A model generated the notes under the pieces. The model searched no databases and had not been told where the DNA came from. It was given only the letters and a program-made list of their open reading frames with translations. A DNA stretch of 64,000 nucleotides from Chryseobacterium taichungense (GTDB lineage: Bacteria; Bacteroidota; Bacteroidia; Flavobacteriales; Weeksellaceae): positions 1 to 64,000 of the forward strand of contig NZ_FOBV01000011.1 of the NCBI RefSeq assembly GCF_900109935.1, given 5' to 3'. A program made the translations under genes and the position numbers. The number at the start of each line of letters is the position of its first letter. Positions within the stretch are counted from its first letter, which is position 1. This document shows, piece by piece, positions 52,272-62,300 of this stretch.

Positions 52272-52351
52272 AAAAATAATGTTCTTGTGGAAAACTAAAC
52301 ATTCTTAGGATTCAGTTTTTATTTATTTTTGTAAAAAATACACAGGAATAC

Positions 52352-53167
52352 ATGAAAAAAGAATTGATCGAAGAGCTATTTTTAAAGTTCGAGAATGCTT
52401 CACATCAGTATAATGACATAGAATGCTGGAGCGCAAGAGACTTGCAGGAAATCCTTAACTATACAAAGTGGGATAATTTTCTAAAGGTTATTGAAAAAGC
52501 TAAGAAGGCCTGTGATAATGTTGGAGGAAAGGTTTCTGATCATTTTGCCGATATCGGGAAAATGATAGAATTAGCTAAGGGAGCACAAAGAGAAATTCCT
52601 GATATTGCTTTAACACGATATGGATGCTATTTAATTGCACAGAATGGAGATTCTTCAAAATCTGAAATTGCTTTTGCTCAAACCTATTTTGCTGTCCAGA
52701 CAAGAAGACAGGAAATTATAGAAAAAAGGCTGTTGGATGTTGAGAGAGTAACAGCAAGGGAAAAATTATCAAAAACAGAAAAGAAACTTTCAGGAATTAT
52801 TTATGAAAGAGGTGTTGATGAAAAAAGCTTTTCTGTAATCAGGTCTAAAGGAGATCAGGCTTTGTTCGGCGGTTTTACGACAAATGATATGAAGAAAAGA
52901 ATGAACGTTCCGCAAACTCGTTCATTAGCTGATTTTCTTCCGACATTAACGATTAAAGCCAAAGATTTTGCTACTGAACTGACCAGCCATAATGTAGTTG
53001 AAAAAGATCTGAATGGAGATTTTCAAATTACCAATGAACATATAGAAAATAATCTGGCGGTAAGAAAGATATTAGGAGAAAGGGGTATAAAACCTGAAAG
53101 TCTTCCAGCATTAGAAGATATCAAAAAAATTCAGCGGAAACTGGAGGAGATGAAAAGAAAATTCTAA
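52352..53167 (+). CDS. dinD: DinD-like DNA damage-inducible protein
   Basis: This 271-aa protein resembles E. coli DinD: CWSARDLQEILNYTKWDNF, ALTRYGCYLIAQNGDSSK, YFAVQTRRQE and SKGDQALFGGFTT. DinD inhibits RecA filaments in E. coli. I see no obvious SOS-type palindrome upstream, only TATTTTTG at 52324-52331 as a -7 element. It is unrelated to the neighbouring feo genes and its AT-rich codon use hints at acquisition. Confidence 0.85.
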   Translation: MKKELIEELFLKFENASHQYNDIECWSARDLQEILNYTKWDNFLKVIEKAKKACDNVGGKVSDHFADIGKMIELAKGAQREIPDIALTRYGCYLIAQNGDSSKSEIAFAQTYFAVQTRRQEIIEKRLLDVERVTAREKLSKTEKKLSGIIYERGVDEKSFSVIRSKGDQALFGGFTTNDMKKRMNVPQTRSLADFLPTLTIKAKDFATELTSHNVVEKDLNGDFQITNEHIENNLAVRKILGERGIKPESLPALEDIKKIQRKLEEMKRKF

Positions 53168-53187
53168 AACAAACTAAGAAAAAATAA

Positions 53188-54570
53188 ATGTCACTAATAA
53201 AAAGTATTTCAGGAATCCGTGGAACCATCGGAGGAAAAGTAAATGATAACCTTACGCCACTTGATGTAGTAAAATTTGCTTCTGCATTCGGAACATGGCT
53301 TCAGAATAACAACAATAAAAAAGACCTTACTCTCGTTATCGGTAGAGATGCGAGAATTTCCGGGCAGATGGTTTCTTCTTTGGTTACCGCTACACTACAG
53401 GGATTGGGAATTAATGTTATTGATCTTGGATTATCGACTACGCCAACTGTAGAAATCATGGTTCCGGAACTGAAAGCCGACGGAGGAATTATCCTGACTG
53501 CTTCTCATAACCCAAAACAGTGGAACGCCCTGAAACTGCTCAATAATAAAGGAGAATTCATCAGCGGAGAAAACGGTGCAGAAGTTTTAGCGCTTGCAGA
53601 AAGTGAAGATTTCAACTATGCAGAAGTAGATGATCTGGGAAAATATGAAACAAGGGATGATGCTTTTGACATTCATATTCAGCAGATTCTCGATCTGCCG
53701 ATGGTCGATGTGGATGCTATTAAGGCTAAAAAATTCAGAGTCGTTCTTGATGCGGTAAATTCTACAGGAGGCATTGCTATTCCGATGCTTCTGGATAAGC
53801 TGGGTTGCGAAACGATAAAATTATACTGTGAGCCGACAGGACATTTCCCTCACAATCCTGAACCGTTGAAAGAACATTTGGGAGACATCTGTGAGTTGGT
53901 AAAAAAAGAAGAAGCAGATTTCGGAATCGTGGTTGATCCGGATGTAGACCGATTAGCGCTAATCGATGAAAAAGGTGAAATGTTCGGGGAAGAATATACG
54001 CTGGTCGCTGTAGCAGATTATTTGCTAAAAAACAAAAATGGTGTTGCCATTTCCAACCTGTCATCTAGCCGTGCATTACGAGATGTAGCAAAGAACCATA
54101 ATTCCGAGTATTTTGCCAGTGCGGTAGGAGAAGTAAATGTGGTCACTTTAATGAAAGAGAAAAATGCCGTGATCGGTGGCGAAGGGAACGGAGGAATCAT
54201 CTATCCTGATCTTCATTATGGAAGAGATTCTTTGGTAGGGGTTGCTTTATTTTTAACGCATCTGGCGAAAGAAAACAAAACAGTTTCTGAGCTAAGAGCC
54301 GGATACCCAAGTTACTTTATGGGTAAAAAGAAAATAGAGCTGACTCCGGAGATTAACGTAGATGATATTTTAACTAAAATGGAAAAAGAATATCAAAATG
54401 AAGAGGTATCCACGATAGACGGCGTAAAAATAGATTTTGAAAACAACTGGGTTCACCTGAGAAAATCTAATACGGAACCTATTATCAGGATTTATACAGA
54501 GGCTAAATCACAAGAGGAAGCCGACAGGTTGGGTGATGAAATGATAGCTAAAATCAATAGCTTGATTTAA
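53188..54570 (+). CDS. glmM: Phosphoglucosamine mutase (GlmM-like)
   Basis: This 460-aa alpha-D-phosphohexomutase has the active-site Ser106 in TASHNPKQWNALK and the metal loop DPDVDR (250-255), followed by GEGNGGIIYP and the phosphate-binding RKSNTEPIIRIYTEA. In Bacteroidota this type is annotated as GlmM, making glucosamine-1-phosphate for UDP-GlcNAc; a phosphomannomutase role cannot be excluded. Lies 20 bp after dinD but is likely expressed on its own. Confidence 0.88.
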   Translation: MSLIKSISGIRGTIGGKVNDNLTPLDVVKFASAFGTWLQNNNNKKDLTLVIGRDARISGQMVSSLVTATLQGLGINVIDLGLSTTPTVEIMVPELKADGGIILTASHNPKQWNALKLLNNKGEFISGENGAEVLALAESEDFNYAEVDDLGKYETRDDAFDIHIQQILDLPMVDVDAIKAKKFRVVLDAVNSTGGIAIPMLLDKLGCETIKLYCEPTGHFPHNPEPLKEHLGDICELVKKEEADFGIVVDPDVDRLALIDEKGEMFGEEYTLVAVADYLLKNKNGVAISNLSSSRALRDVAKNHNSEYFASAVGEVNVVTLMKEKNAVIGGEGNGGIIYPDLHYGRDSLVGVALFLTHLAKENKTVSELRAGYPSYFMGKKKIELTPEINVDDILTKMEKEYQNEEVSTIDGVKIDFENNWVHLRKSNTEPIIRIYTEAKSQEEADRLGDEMIAKINSLI

Positions 54571-54693
54571 TAAAAATTAACATCTGTTTCATCATTTTAA
54601 TCGTATTTATTATTAAATTTAAAACTAAGATTTTCAGAAGCGAGTATTAGTATATCTCATATCTCTGGTCTTAAATCTTAAAACTGTTTTATA

Positions 54694-56082
54694 TTGGAAG
54701 AATATTTTGGAAATGAACTTGTAAAAAAGTTCGAGGAAATGATGGAAAATAATGATGAATTCTACTTTGATACAGAAGAATTAGAAGACATTATTGTTTA
54801 TTATCTGGAGCTGGGAGATTTTAATTATGCAGATACTGCAGTCAATTATGGTCTGAAGCTTCACCCCAATTCCTTAGACATCAAGATCAAAAAACTTGAA
54901 ATTCTTTTGGAATGGGAAGATTATAATACGGCAAAAGAGCTGATCGACGAATTGAAAGGTTCTTCTATGGAAAATACAGATTTTTTGGTCTGCTATGCAA
55001 AGTATTATTCGAATTTGGGAAATCCGAGAAAATCGATTGATATCTGTAAAAAAGCTTTAGAGCTGAAAGAAGAAGAAAATTTTCTCCACAACTTTATTGC
55101 TGATGAATATGTGAATCTTGGAGATCCTTTTAACGCTCTTAAACATTACAGAAAAGCCCTGAAAGAAGATCCAACCGACGATTATGCGTTGGAAAACTGT
55201 ATGGTGTGCTTTTCAGATTTAAATAAGAGTGATGAGGCAATTGCCTTTCTGAATGAATATCTGGATGAATATGCCTATTCTGAAATTGCCTGGTTTGAGT
55301 ATGGACAATTTTACTTTAACAGGAAAAATTACGAAGAAGCAATTAAAGGTTATGATTATTTACTGGCCATCAATTCAAGTTCAGTAGGAGTTTATGCCAA
55401 TAAGGCAGCTTGTTATGAAGCGTTGGGTGATTATAAAAAAGCAATTGCCGTTTATGAAGAGATGCTTGAACTGGAATACACAAAAGCATTTACATTCTAT
55501 AAAATCGGACTTTGCTATAAAGCTTTAAAACAACCGATTGTTGCTTTAAATGCTTTTCAGAAATCATTAAGAGAAGATCCACAGTTCTACCTTGCGATGA
55601 TGGAGCAATCTTACATCTATGAAGAAATGGGTGGAATGACAGAAGCCTTACATTTTGCAAGGGAAGCGACTCATCTTAATGAAAACAATCTTGATTACCA
55701 GAAAAGACTGGCCTTCCTATTCATTGATGCAGGAAAGTTTGAGGAAAGCCTGGCTTGCCTTAAAAAGCTGGTAGAGGCAGAACCTTCAAGATTTTACAAC
55801 TGGTATGCCTATTCTGAGGTTTTGATGCTATTGGGTGAATATGAAGAAGCTATTTTGGTTTTAAATAAAGCCGTAAAATCGCATCACAGAGCAGAATTAT
55901 ACTATCAGCTTAGCAATTGCTACTTCAACCTGAAAGATCAGGAAAAAGGAAAGAATACACTGATCTACGCTTTGGAACTTGATCCTTCTCTCGTTTCGGA
56001 TATGCAGAAGAAATATCCTTTTATAAAAGATGAAGTAAAGAAGGCTAAAGCAAAAGTAAAGAAGAAAAATTCTGAAGGATAA
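54694..56082 (+). CDS. TPR-repeat protein
   Basis: The product has 462 aa, built of about ten tetratricopeptide repeats (for example ALKHYRKALKEDPTDDYAL, AIAVYEEMLELEYTKAF, ALNAFQKSLREDPQFYLA). It starts at TTG (MEEYFGNELVKKFEE), with no ATG before residue 17 (MMENN). No signal peptide, so it is probably a cytoplasmic scaffold with unknown partners. The C-terminal end is Lys-rich. Confidence 0.85.
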   Translation: MEEYFGNELVKKFEEMMENNDEFYFDTEELEDIIVYYLELGDFNYADTAVNYGLKLHPNSLDIKIKKLEILLEWEDYNTAKELIDELKGSSMENTDFLVCYAKYYSNLGNPRKSIDICKKALELKEEENFLHNFIADEYVNLGDPFNALKHYRKALKEDPTDDYALENCMVCFSDLNKSDEAIAFLNEYLDEYAYSEIAWFEYGQFYFNRKNYEEAIKGYDYLLAINSSSVGVYANKAACYEALGDYKKAIAVYEEMLELEYTKAFTFYKIGLCYKALKQPIVALNAFQKSLREDPQFYLAMMEQSYIYEEMGGMTEALHFAREATHLNENNLDYQKRLAFLFIDAGKFEESLACLKKLVEAEPSRFYNWYAYSEVLMLLGEYEEAILVLNKAVKSHHRAELYYQLSNCYFNLKDQEKGKNTLIYALELDPSLVSDMQKKYPFIKDEVKKAKAKVKKKNSEG

Positions 56083-56114
56083 TTATATCAATTTATCATT
56101 AAACTGACAATAAA

Positions 56115-56148
56115 AAATCCCGCAAATAGTGCGGGATTTATTTTTTTA
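56115..56148. terminator. Bidirectional terminator between convergent genes
   Basis: AAATCCCGCA pairs with TGCGGGATTT over a 5-nt loop; A-run before, T-run after. It overlaps the last codons of the EamA gene. Confidence 0.8.
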
Positions 56149-57028
56149 CAATATTAGGCTTACTCCGTAGAAAGATCAGACCTCCTATAATAATTCCCGC
56201 TCCGACAAACTGCAAAGCAGAAAGCTTCTCACCATCAATAATCCCCCAGATAATGGCGACGATAGGCATCAGTAATGTTACTGTAGACGCAAATAGAGGA
56301 GATGATACTTTCAGCAGGCGGTAATTCATCATCATTGCTAATCCGGTTCCAAAAACGGACAGCAAGCTTACAAACATCAGCCCTATCATATGATCCTTAT
56401 CAGCCCTGAATGTTGAAAAGAATCCTGTAAAAACAAGTGCTATCAGTGAAGGTATAAATAACACAAATGAAAAAACAAAAGCCGATAAAACCGTGGAAGA
56501 AACTTCCATTAATTTAGATTTTACCGTAGTCGTGCTTACCGCATAGCATAAAGTTGCCAGCAAGAGCAAAAGAATAGGAATCAGTTTAAATGTCCCACTT
56601 TCCGCATTACCACCGAAAGCCAGCAGACAAACACCTATAAAGCTTATCAAAGTTCCCATTATTTGCCGCTTTGTGGTTTCAAATTTCCATACCAGAGCGC
56701 CAACAATAATCACAAAGATCGGCATCATAGAATTCACTATTCCGGCAATACTGCTGCTGACTTCAGTTTCCGCAATAGGAAAAAGAAACATAGGAATAAA
56801 ATTTCCCGTAAAAGCAGCGAGCAAAAGCCATTTCAAGTGTTTTTTCGGAAAGAGCTTATATTTGGAGATCGCAATAGGCATCAGGATAATTCCGGCAATA
56901 AGAACTCTTAATGCGCCTACCTGATACGGGCTAAAGTGATCCAAAGATTTTTTAATTAAAATAAAAGATGATCCCCAAATCATACTCAGGAAGATCAGAA
57001 GAATCCATTTTTCTCTATCTGCGTTCAT
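56138..57028 (-). CDS. EamA/DMT-family transporter
   Basis: The product has 296 aa with ten membrane helices in two EamA halves, the first with MIWGSSFILIKKSLDHFSPYQVGALRVL, the second with ALVFTGF and GAGIIIGGLIFL. Members export amino acids or other metabolites. It overlaps aat by 14 bp, so the two share a transcript. Confidence 0.9.
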   Translation of the reverse strand: MNADREKWILLIFLSMIWGSSFILIKKSLDHFSPYQVGALRVLIAGIILMPIAISKYKLFPKKHLKWLLLAAFTGNFIPMFLFPIAETEVSSSIAGIVNSMMPIFVIIVGALVWKFETTKRQIMGTLISFIGVCLLAFGGNAESGTFKLIPILLLLLATLCYAVSTTTVKSKLMEVSSTVLSAFVFSFVLFIPSLIALVFTGFFSTFRADKDHMIGLMFVSLLSVFGTGLAMMMNYRLLKVSSPLFASTVTLLMPIVAIIWGIIDGEKLSALQFVGAGIIIGGLIFLRSKPNIVKK

Positions 57029-57668
57029 TATTTTTATGTAAAATTTTCAGAAATTCCCGCTTAGGAATCATCCTTGCACCAAGACTTTCCAGATGATCAG
57101 TATGAGACTGACAGTCAATTAATTCAAGTTCTTTTCTATGAGTTTCAACAAAATGAATAAATCCTGCTTTTGAAGCATTACTTACTTTCGCAAACATGCT
57201 TTCCCCACAGAAAACATTGCCGATTTGAAGCCCATAAAATCCGCCTACCAGTTCATTGTTTTGCCAAACTTCGATACTTTTTGCCAAACCGTATTCATGA
57301 AGTTTAATAAAAGATTCCATCAATTCATCCGAAAGCCAGGTTCCTGATTGCCCTCTCCTGCTGATCTCCTGACAGTTTTTTATCACCTCTCTGAAGTTTT
57401 TGTTTTCAGAAAATGAAAAAACCTGCCGGTCCAGAATTTTCCTCATTGATTTTGAAACTCTAATCTCATCAGGAAACAGTACAAACCTTGGATCGGGACA
57501 CCACCAGAGAATTTCTTCACCCGGATTGTACCAGGGAAAAATACCGTGCTGATAAGCAAACCAAATTCTTTCTACCGACAGATCGCCACCGAAAGCAATT
57601 ACGCCTTCGTGGCCGTCATACCGTTCCGGATCGGGAAAAGAAATCTCGTTTTCGTCTAATCGAATCAT
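57015..57668 (-). CDS. aat: Leucyl/phenylalanyl-tRNA--protein transferase Aat
   Basis: This 217-aa enzyme transfers Leu or Phe to N-terminal Arg/Lys of proteins, marking them for the N-degron pathway. Conserved are GVIAFGGDLSVERI, YQHGIFPWYNPGEEILWWCPDPR, GTWLSDELMES and VGGFYGLQIGNVFCGESMFA. Start at ATG near 57668. Length is normal. Confidence 0.95.
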   Translation of the reverse strand: MIRLDENEISFPDPERYDGHEGVIAFGGDLSVERIWFAYQHGIFPWYNPGEEILWWCPDPRFVLFPDEIRVSKSMRKILDRQVFSFSENKNFREVIKNCQEISRRGQSGTWLSDELMESFIKLHEYGLAKSIEVWQNNELVGGFYGLQIGNVFCGESMFAKVSNASKAGFIHFVETHRKELELIDCQSHTDHLESLGARMIPKREFLKILHKNNERR

Positions 57669-57730
57669 TTTTTCAGGAAAAAAAATCCCACTTAAGAAAG
57701 CAGGATTTGTATTTCAATAGTATTTTTTAA

Positions 57731-58108
57731 TTAAAATGGCAAATCGTCATCATCGTCTCCGGCGAAAGGATTTTCATTGGAAACCGAAGATGCAGACTGA
57801 GAAGGTGCTGCCTGTGTAGGTTCTGAAGCATTATCAGAAACTTTCTCTACTCTCCATCCTGTAATAGAATTGAAGTATTTCGTTTCGCCCTGCGGAGAAA
57901 CCCATTCTCTTCCTCTGATATTGATTCCTACCTTTACGTTTTCGCCTTCTTTCAGATTATCCAATAAACTGATCTTATCAGACAAAAATTCTATGTTTAT
58001 CGGCTGTGGATACTGCTCCTGAGTCAAAATAACCATTTCTCTTTTTTGGAAACCGCTCGCAAATGTCTGAGCATCAAAAAGTTTCTTTACCGTTCCTTGT
58101 AATTCCAT
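57731..58108 (-). CDS. DUF3127 protein (OB-fold)
   Basis: The product has 125 aa. The N-terminal 95 residues have QGTVKKLFDAQTFASGFQKREMVILTQ and GREWVSPQGETKYFNSITGWRV, the DUF3127 signature. A Ser/Ala/Gln-rich tail ends in DDDDLPF, resembling the acidic tip of single-stranded DNA-binding proteins. Function unknown; an SSB-like role is inference. Confidence 0.87.
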   Translation of the reverse strand: MELQGTVKKLFDAQTFASGFQKREMVILTQEQYPQPINIEFLSDKISLLDNLKEGENVKVGINIRGREWVSPQGETKYFNSITGWRVEKVSDNASEPTQAAPSQSASSVSNENPFAGDDDDDLPF

Positions 58109-58205
58109 ATCATATTAATTAACGATGTAAAAGTAATAAAATGAAATGTAATAAAGGGGGTCGGACATAAAAAATGTAAAAATTTTAATTTTTTTCCGGG
58201 AAAGT

Positions 58206-58236
58206 TTTGGAGGTAAAAGAATTTATTCTATCTTTG
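58206..58236 (+). promoter_or_regulatory. Consensus promoter of the tRNA cluster
   Basis: TTTG (58206-58209), 19 bp, TATCTTTG (58229-58236) is a perfect match to the Bacteroidota consensus. The start would be near 58242, 48 bp before the first tRNA. Confidence 0.85.
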
Positions 58237-58289
58237 CACCACTGAAAACGAGAGAAGCTCTTTAAAATACAGTAAAAAACAAAAAACAC

Positions 58290-58371
58290 GCGGATGTGGT
58301 GTAATTGGTAGCCACGCCAGACTTAGGATCTGGTGCCGAGAGGCGTGGGGGTTCGAGTCCCTTCATCCGCA
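58290..58371 (+). tRNA. tRNA-Leu (TAG)
   Basis: Acceptor GCGGATG pairs with CATCCGC, discriminator A. The anticodon loop contains CTTAGGA with TAG, decoding CUA. A long variable arm is present as expected of class II tRNA-Leu. CCA is not encoded. Confidence 0.93.
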
Positions 58372-58377
58372 CAGTTT

Positions 58378-58453
58378 GCGAAAATAGCTCAGCTGGTAGA
58401 GCACAACCTTGCCAAGGTTGGGGTCGCGGGTTCGAATCCCGTTTTTCGCTCCA
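58378..58453 (+). tRNA. tRNA-Gly (GCC)
   Basis: Acceptor GCGAAAA pairs with TTTTCGC (58443-58449), D arm AGCTCAGCTGGTAGAGC, anticodon stem AACCTT/AAGGTT with GCC, T loop GGTTCGAATCC. A CCA follows the discriminator T. Confidence 0.94.
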
Positions 58454-58458
58454 CGCCT

Positions 58459-58542
58459 GCCCTGGTGGTGGAACTGGTAGACACGCAGGACTTAAAATCC
58501 TGTGCCTCTTTTGGCGTGCGGGTTCAAGTCCCGCCTGGGGTA
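58459..58542 (+). tRNA. tRNA-Leu (TAA)
   Basis: Acceptor GCCCTGG pairs with CTGGGGT including G-U pairs, discriminator A, anticodon stem CAGGA/TCCTG with TAA, long variable arm, T stem GCGGG/CCCGC. It decodes UUA. Confidence 0.92.
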
Positions 58543-58563
58543 CTAGCTGAATATCAGCATACA

Positions 58564-58591
58564 AGCTCTCTTTTTTAAGAGGGCTTTTTTT
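58564..58591 (+). terminator. Terminator of the tRNA cluster
   Basis: AGCTCTCTT pairs with AAGAGGGCT (one G-T pair), TTTT loop, followed by seven T. Confidence 0.8.
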
Positions 58592-59221
58592 ATGCCCAAA
58601 CATTAACATTTACCGGGTTTAAATATACTTTTATGTTCTCAGATCATTTAAAATTGCCGTAGCCAAGAATTCAGTCACCAATTTATAACATTTCTTGCAT
58701 CAAATTGACGTCAGGCTGCATGTTCTAACTTTAAAAAGCAGATTCTTACTATATAATATTCATCAACGATCATACTCAAATCAGAATTAATATCGTCTAA
58801 ATGATATGAGCGTTTGCAGTGTTACTCTGCCAGATAAAGAAAGCCTTCCATTTGGAAGGCCAAAAACACAAATGCCATTAAACTGCATTACTGCAACTTC
58901 TCTAGCGCTATAAAAATAGTAAAAAATTACTCAATAGAAAGGCAAATAATTTCTGCTATGAATGCCTTATAAATTCTTCTATCTGATTATCAGAATACTA
59001 CAATTTCTTTCAAAAATTTCAAAGAACAAATTTAATACGTCAAGTTCTGTCGCTTTCCTGATGGATATTTGCAATGTAAAACAACAAAAGATGAAATTCA
59101 AAATTGAAACCTCCGGTGGATATATTTTAGCCTGAAGACCACCTAAAAAAATAAGGCTAAAACCTGAAGTAACACTACTAAAAAAGCACTTCAAATCTTA
59201 ACCTTTATAAAATATACACAA
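58592..59221. other. Gene-free stretch before the frame-split gene
   Basis: I see no supportable gene. A hairpin GCCTTCCA/TGGAAGGC lies at 58843-58860. A 71-codon minus-strand frame at 58979-59194 is Phe/Ile-rich without protein character. This marks the border between the core region and the accessory end of the window. Confidence 0.45.
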
Positions 59222-59338
59222 ATGGATACAAATAATAACGCGTCTCAGACGCTATTCAGATTCGTAAGCTTAAGAAACCCACAACTTACGGAAACCAAAG
59301 AAAAAAATCTAGGATTTATTCACAGGCCGAAAAAATAA
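59222..59338 (+). CDS. N-terminal piece of the large protein, in another frame
   Basis: ATG 59222 opens 38 codons (MDTNNNASQTLFRFVSLRNP...) that end at TAA 59336, just after AAA AAA. The sequence looks like a genuine protein N-terminus. A single -1 shift joins it to the 1,166-codon frame, which stays open back to 59335 and reads ITGVFDTAVAGKSS. Shift candidates are the canonical-looking heptamer A-AAA-AAT at 59302-59308 and the six-A run at 59330-59335. The joined protein would have about 1,225 aa. It is either programmed frameshifting or slippage, or a real or sequencing-derived 1-bp deletion. Confidence 0.6.
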   Translation: MDTNNNASQTLFRFVSLRNPQLTETKEKNLGFIHRPKK

Positions 59339-59397
59339 CCGGCGTATTTGATACTGCCGTTGCAGGAAAATCTTCAAGAGCTTCAAAACTTGGAGAA

Positions 59398-62300
59398 ATG
59401 CTGAAAACAGCGGCAACATTCAGCAATAAGGAATTTGAAACTGAAAAAAATATCGAAGAAGGCGAATTCGGAAGACTTCTGATCATTGGGAGAAAGATTT
59501 CTAAAAAAGAAGAAATTCAATCTGCTGAGTGGGCTTATGTAAAAGATTATTATAAAAGTCTCAATGATAACTATAAAGAGCTAACAGCCGACGGAATCAA
59601 AATATTTTCTACACTATGGAACAACTATATTTTCCAGATTATAACCCAGGGAGATTTCTATGTGAAAGAAGCAATCAGCCATATTTTGATGGCCATTCAT
59701 CTTGGTTTTGCGCAAAGTATGAATTTAACGGATCCTGAAATCATCAAAATCAACGGTGAAAAGCCATTGGAAAAGGCTTTGGATGGGAAAATAGTACTGC
59801 CAAAATTATTATTCTCTGAAGATACCGCTGCTACAGTATCAGCATCTTCAAGAACCGCCTCCGGATCCACCGCTGTCCTAAGCACAAAAACAACACAGAG
59901 ATTGGCTTTTGAAGCACAAATTTTAATAACGGTCAACAAAGCAATTCATCAAAAGGAATCACTGGAAAAGCTTTATGCAGAACTGGAAAAACTTCAGAAA
60001 GAATATCATAAATTAGGACATCAAGCTTATCAGGATCAGTTCACAAAATACCAGGAAGAAAACAGAGAGGCACTCGATGCCTACGCAATGAAATTGGCTG
60101 AGATTAAAACCAAGATTACGGAAGAAACTCCTGAAGAAGAAAAAATCCTTCTCTATGATGAATTAAGGCGATATGAGGTAAAGCCTTTTGAATTCTCTTA
60201 TAAAAAAGAAATCAATTTGCCGGATCTGAAAGAAAATCTTTCACAGGAATCTTTTGATACTTTTATTAAGCTTTTCGCTGCATTTGATCATAAAAAAGCC
60301 TTTGAAGAAGTTGTAAAAGACGGGATCAGAATCCTTTCGGACAATACCCTGAGAATTGGTTCTCAAGATATTAACCTTGATGCTGATTTGCAAACTTACA
60401 CCGATGCTTTAAATATCATCGGAAGCAATATTTCTTCTTCCTTACAGTCTGCTTTGGAAAATTCTCCCCTTCAGCAACAGCAGTATATCAATCTTGCAGG
60501 GGCATCTGTCCCTGTAGTACAAAGTACAGCAAGGACGCCAATGGCCTATAGCTTTTTTGCTCATAATGCCTATGGGTTTTTAGGTAACGGAGGATTTATT
60601 AATTTTTCCTTTGAAGTCGAAGATACTTCATGGAGTGTGGCTACAGCAAAAATTATTGCCACAACTGATACTGCAGGAAGTTTTGAAGAAAGCTTCAGCA
60701 ACATTCCGGTAATCAATGATAAAATTACATTGCCTGCCAGCCTTATTAATAAGTTCAGGGTAAGCCTTTCTTTCCGAATAGAAATTATTTTTGATAATGG
60801 AAGCCTGGCCTACGCAGACCTGGGAAATCAAATTATTAAAGAAGACCTGAGCCTTACCGGTATGCTTACTTTAAAGAGAGGTGTAGCAGAAAATCCGGGA
60901 GAGCCTGAAAACATAAAAATTCAGAAGCGTAAAAATTTCGGAATTAAAAGATTAGGAGTTGCAGATTATCTGAAAGTGGTGCAAAGTGTTCATGCGTATG
61001 TTCCAGGGGAAGTATCTAATATTGAGAACGTCATGGCAAGCGAGCTGAGACACAAATCTTCCGTTGCCAGAGACTACTCCGAAATTACAGATACGACATC
61101 AAAATCTCAGGAAACCGAAAAAATCTCCGATACTTCCAAAACGTCCAGAACAGACATGCAGACGGAAGTGGCGAAAGAACTGGATAAGCAACAAAGCTTT
61201 CAGGCACACACCAGAGCAAGCGGAAAAGCCTGGGGCTGGACATTAGAGACAGGAGCCGATTACGCCAACAACACCGCACAGCATGACAGCACGAGACAGG
61301 CAGTTGCCAAATCTCAGGAAATTACGGAAAGGGCCATGGAAAGAGTCTTGACAAAAGTATCCGACGAGAGAGTACAAAAGATCATCAAAGAATATACAGA
61401 AACCAATGTTCATGAGTATGACAACAGAGGAAAAGTAACCAAAACGGATGATGCTGAAGCAGCGCAGCCTAAACATATTACAGGAGTATACCGATGGATT
61501 GATAAAAAGATGAAAAACCAGATTTACAACTATGGGGTACGTACCATGTTTGAATTCATGGTGCCGGAACCTTCAAGACTGCATCGTCTGGCAGTTGCTG
61601 TTTCTAAATCCCAGGTATTGACGGCCCCGGTAGATCCGAGAACAGCTCCGGCTCCTAATGCAATGAATAGTCCCAAAACAGCGACTAAAGAATTGCTGCA
61701 ATATTGGGCAGGAATCTATAGCATAACGCTCACTAGCCTTCCTCAGGAGAAAATCCGGCATGTAATAGGATTGCAATATATCAAGCTCAGCGGAGATTGG
61801 GGTAATAAAATAATGATGCTGGACATGCCTCAAAACTATGCCGGGAAAAAAGTAAAAGTGAATTACGGATATGACAGACGAGGAATGAGTGTAGATAATT
61901 TCCAGGGCGGAATGCTTGATCTTCCGGATGTAGGACGTGGCTCCAATGACGGGAGCTATAATGTGAATGGGTTGAACATAACTGGTTCGTATCCTTTTAA
62001 TTATCATGGGCGTGGTGCAGATTCTTTCAATGTTTCTTTTGTATTCGACTGCGAACTTTCTGACGATTTTATGCTTCAGTGGAAAAATGAAAACTTTAAC
62101 GCCATCATTAAAGCTTATGAAGAAGCGTACAAAACATTTCAGGAAGAGCAAGCAAAGCTGGATGCCGAGCATAAGGAAAAAGAAGCCGAAGCGAAAGAAA
62201 AAGAAGGAAACTTCTACCGTTATATGGAGCATGATACATTAAAGCACAACTGTATCGCTTATCTGCTACAGGATTACCTCAATACACTTGGGCAGGAAAC

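Noticed and set aside
58262..58609. Open frames on both strands across the tRNA cluster
   Set aside because: They are translations of tRNA genes without protein-like character.
58979..59194. 71-codon minus-strand frame
   Set aside because: Phe/Ile-rich composition, no ribosome site, no resemblance to a known small protein.
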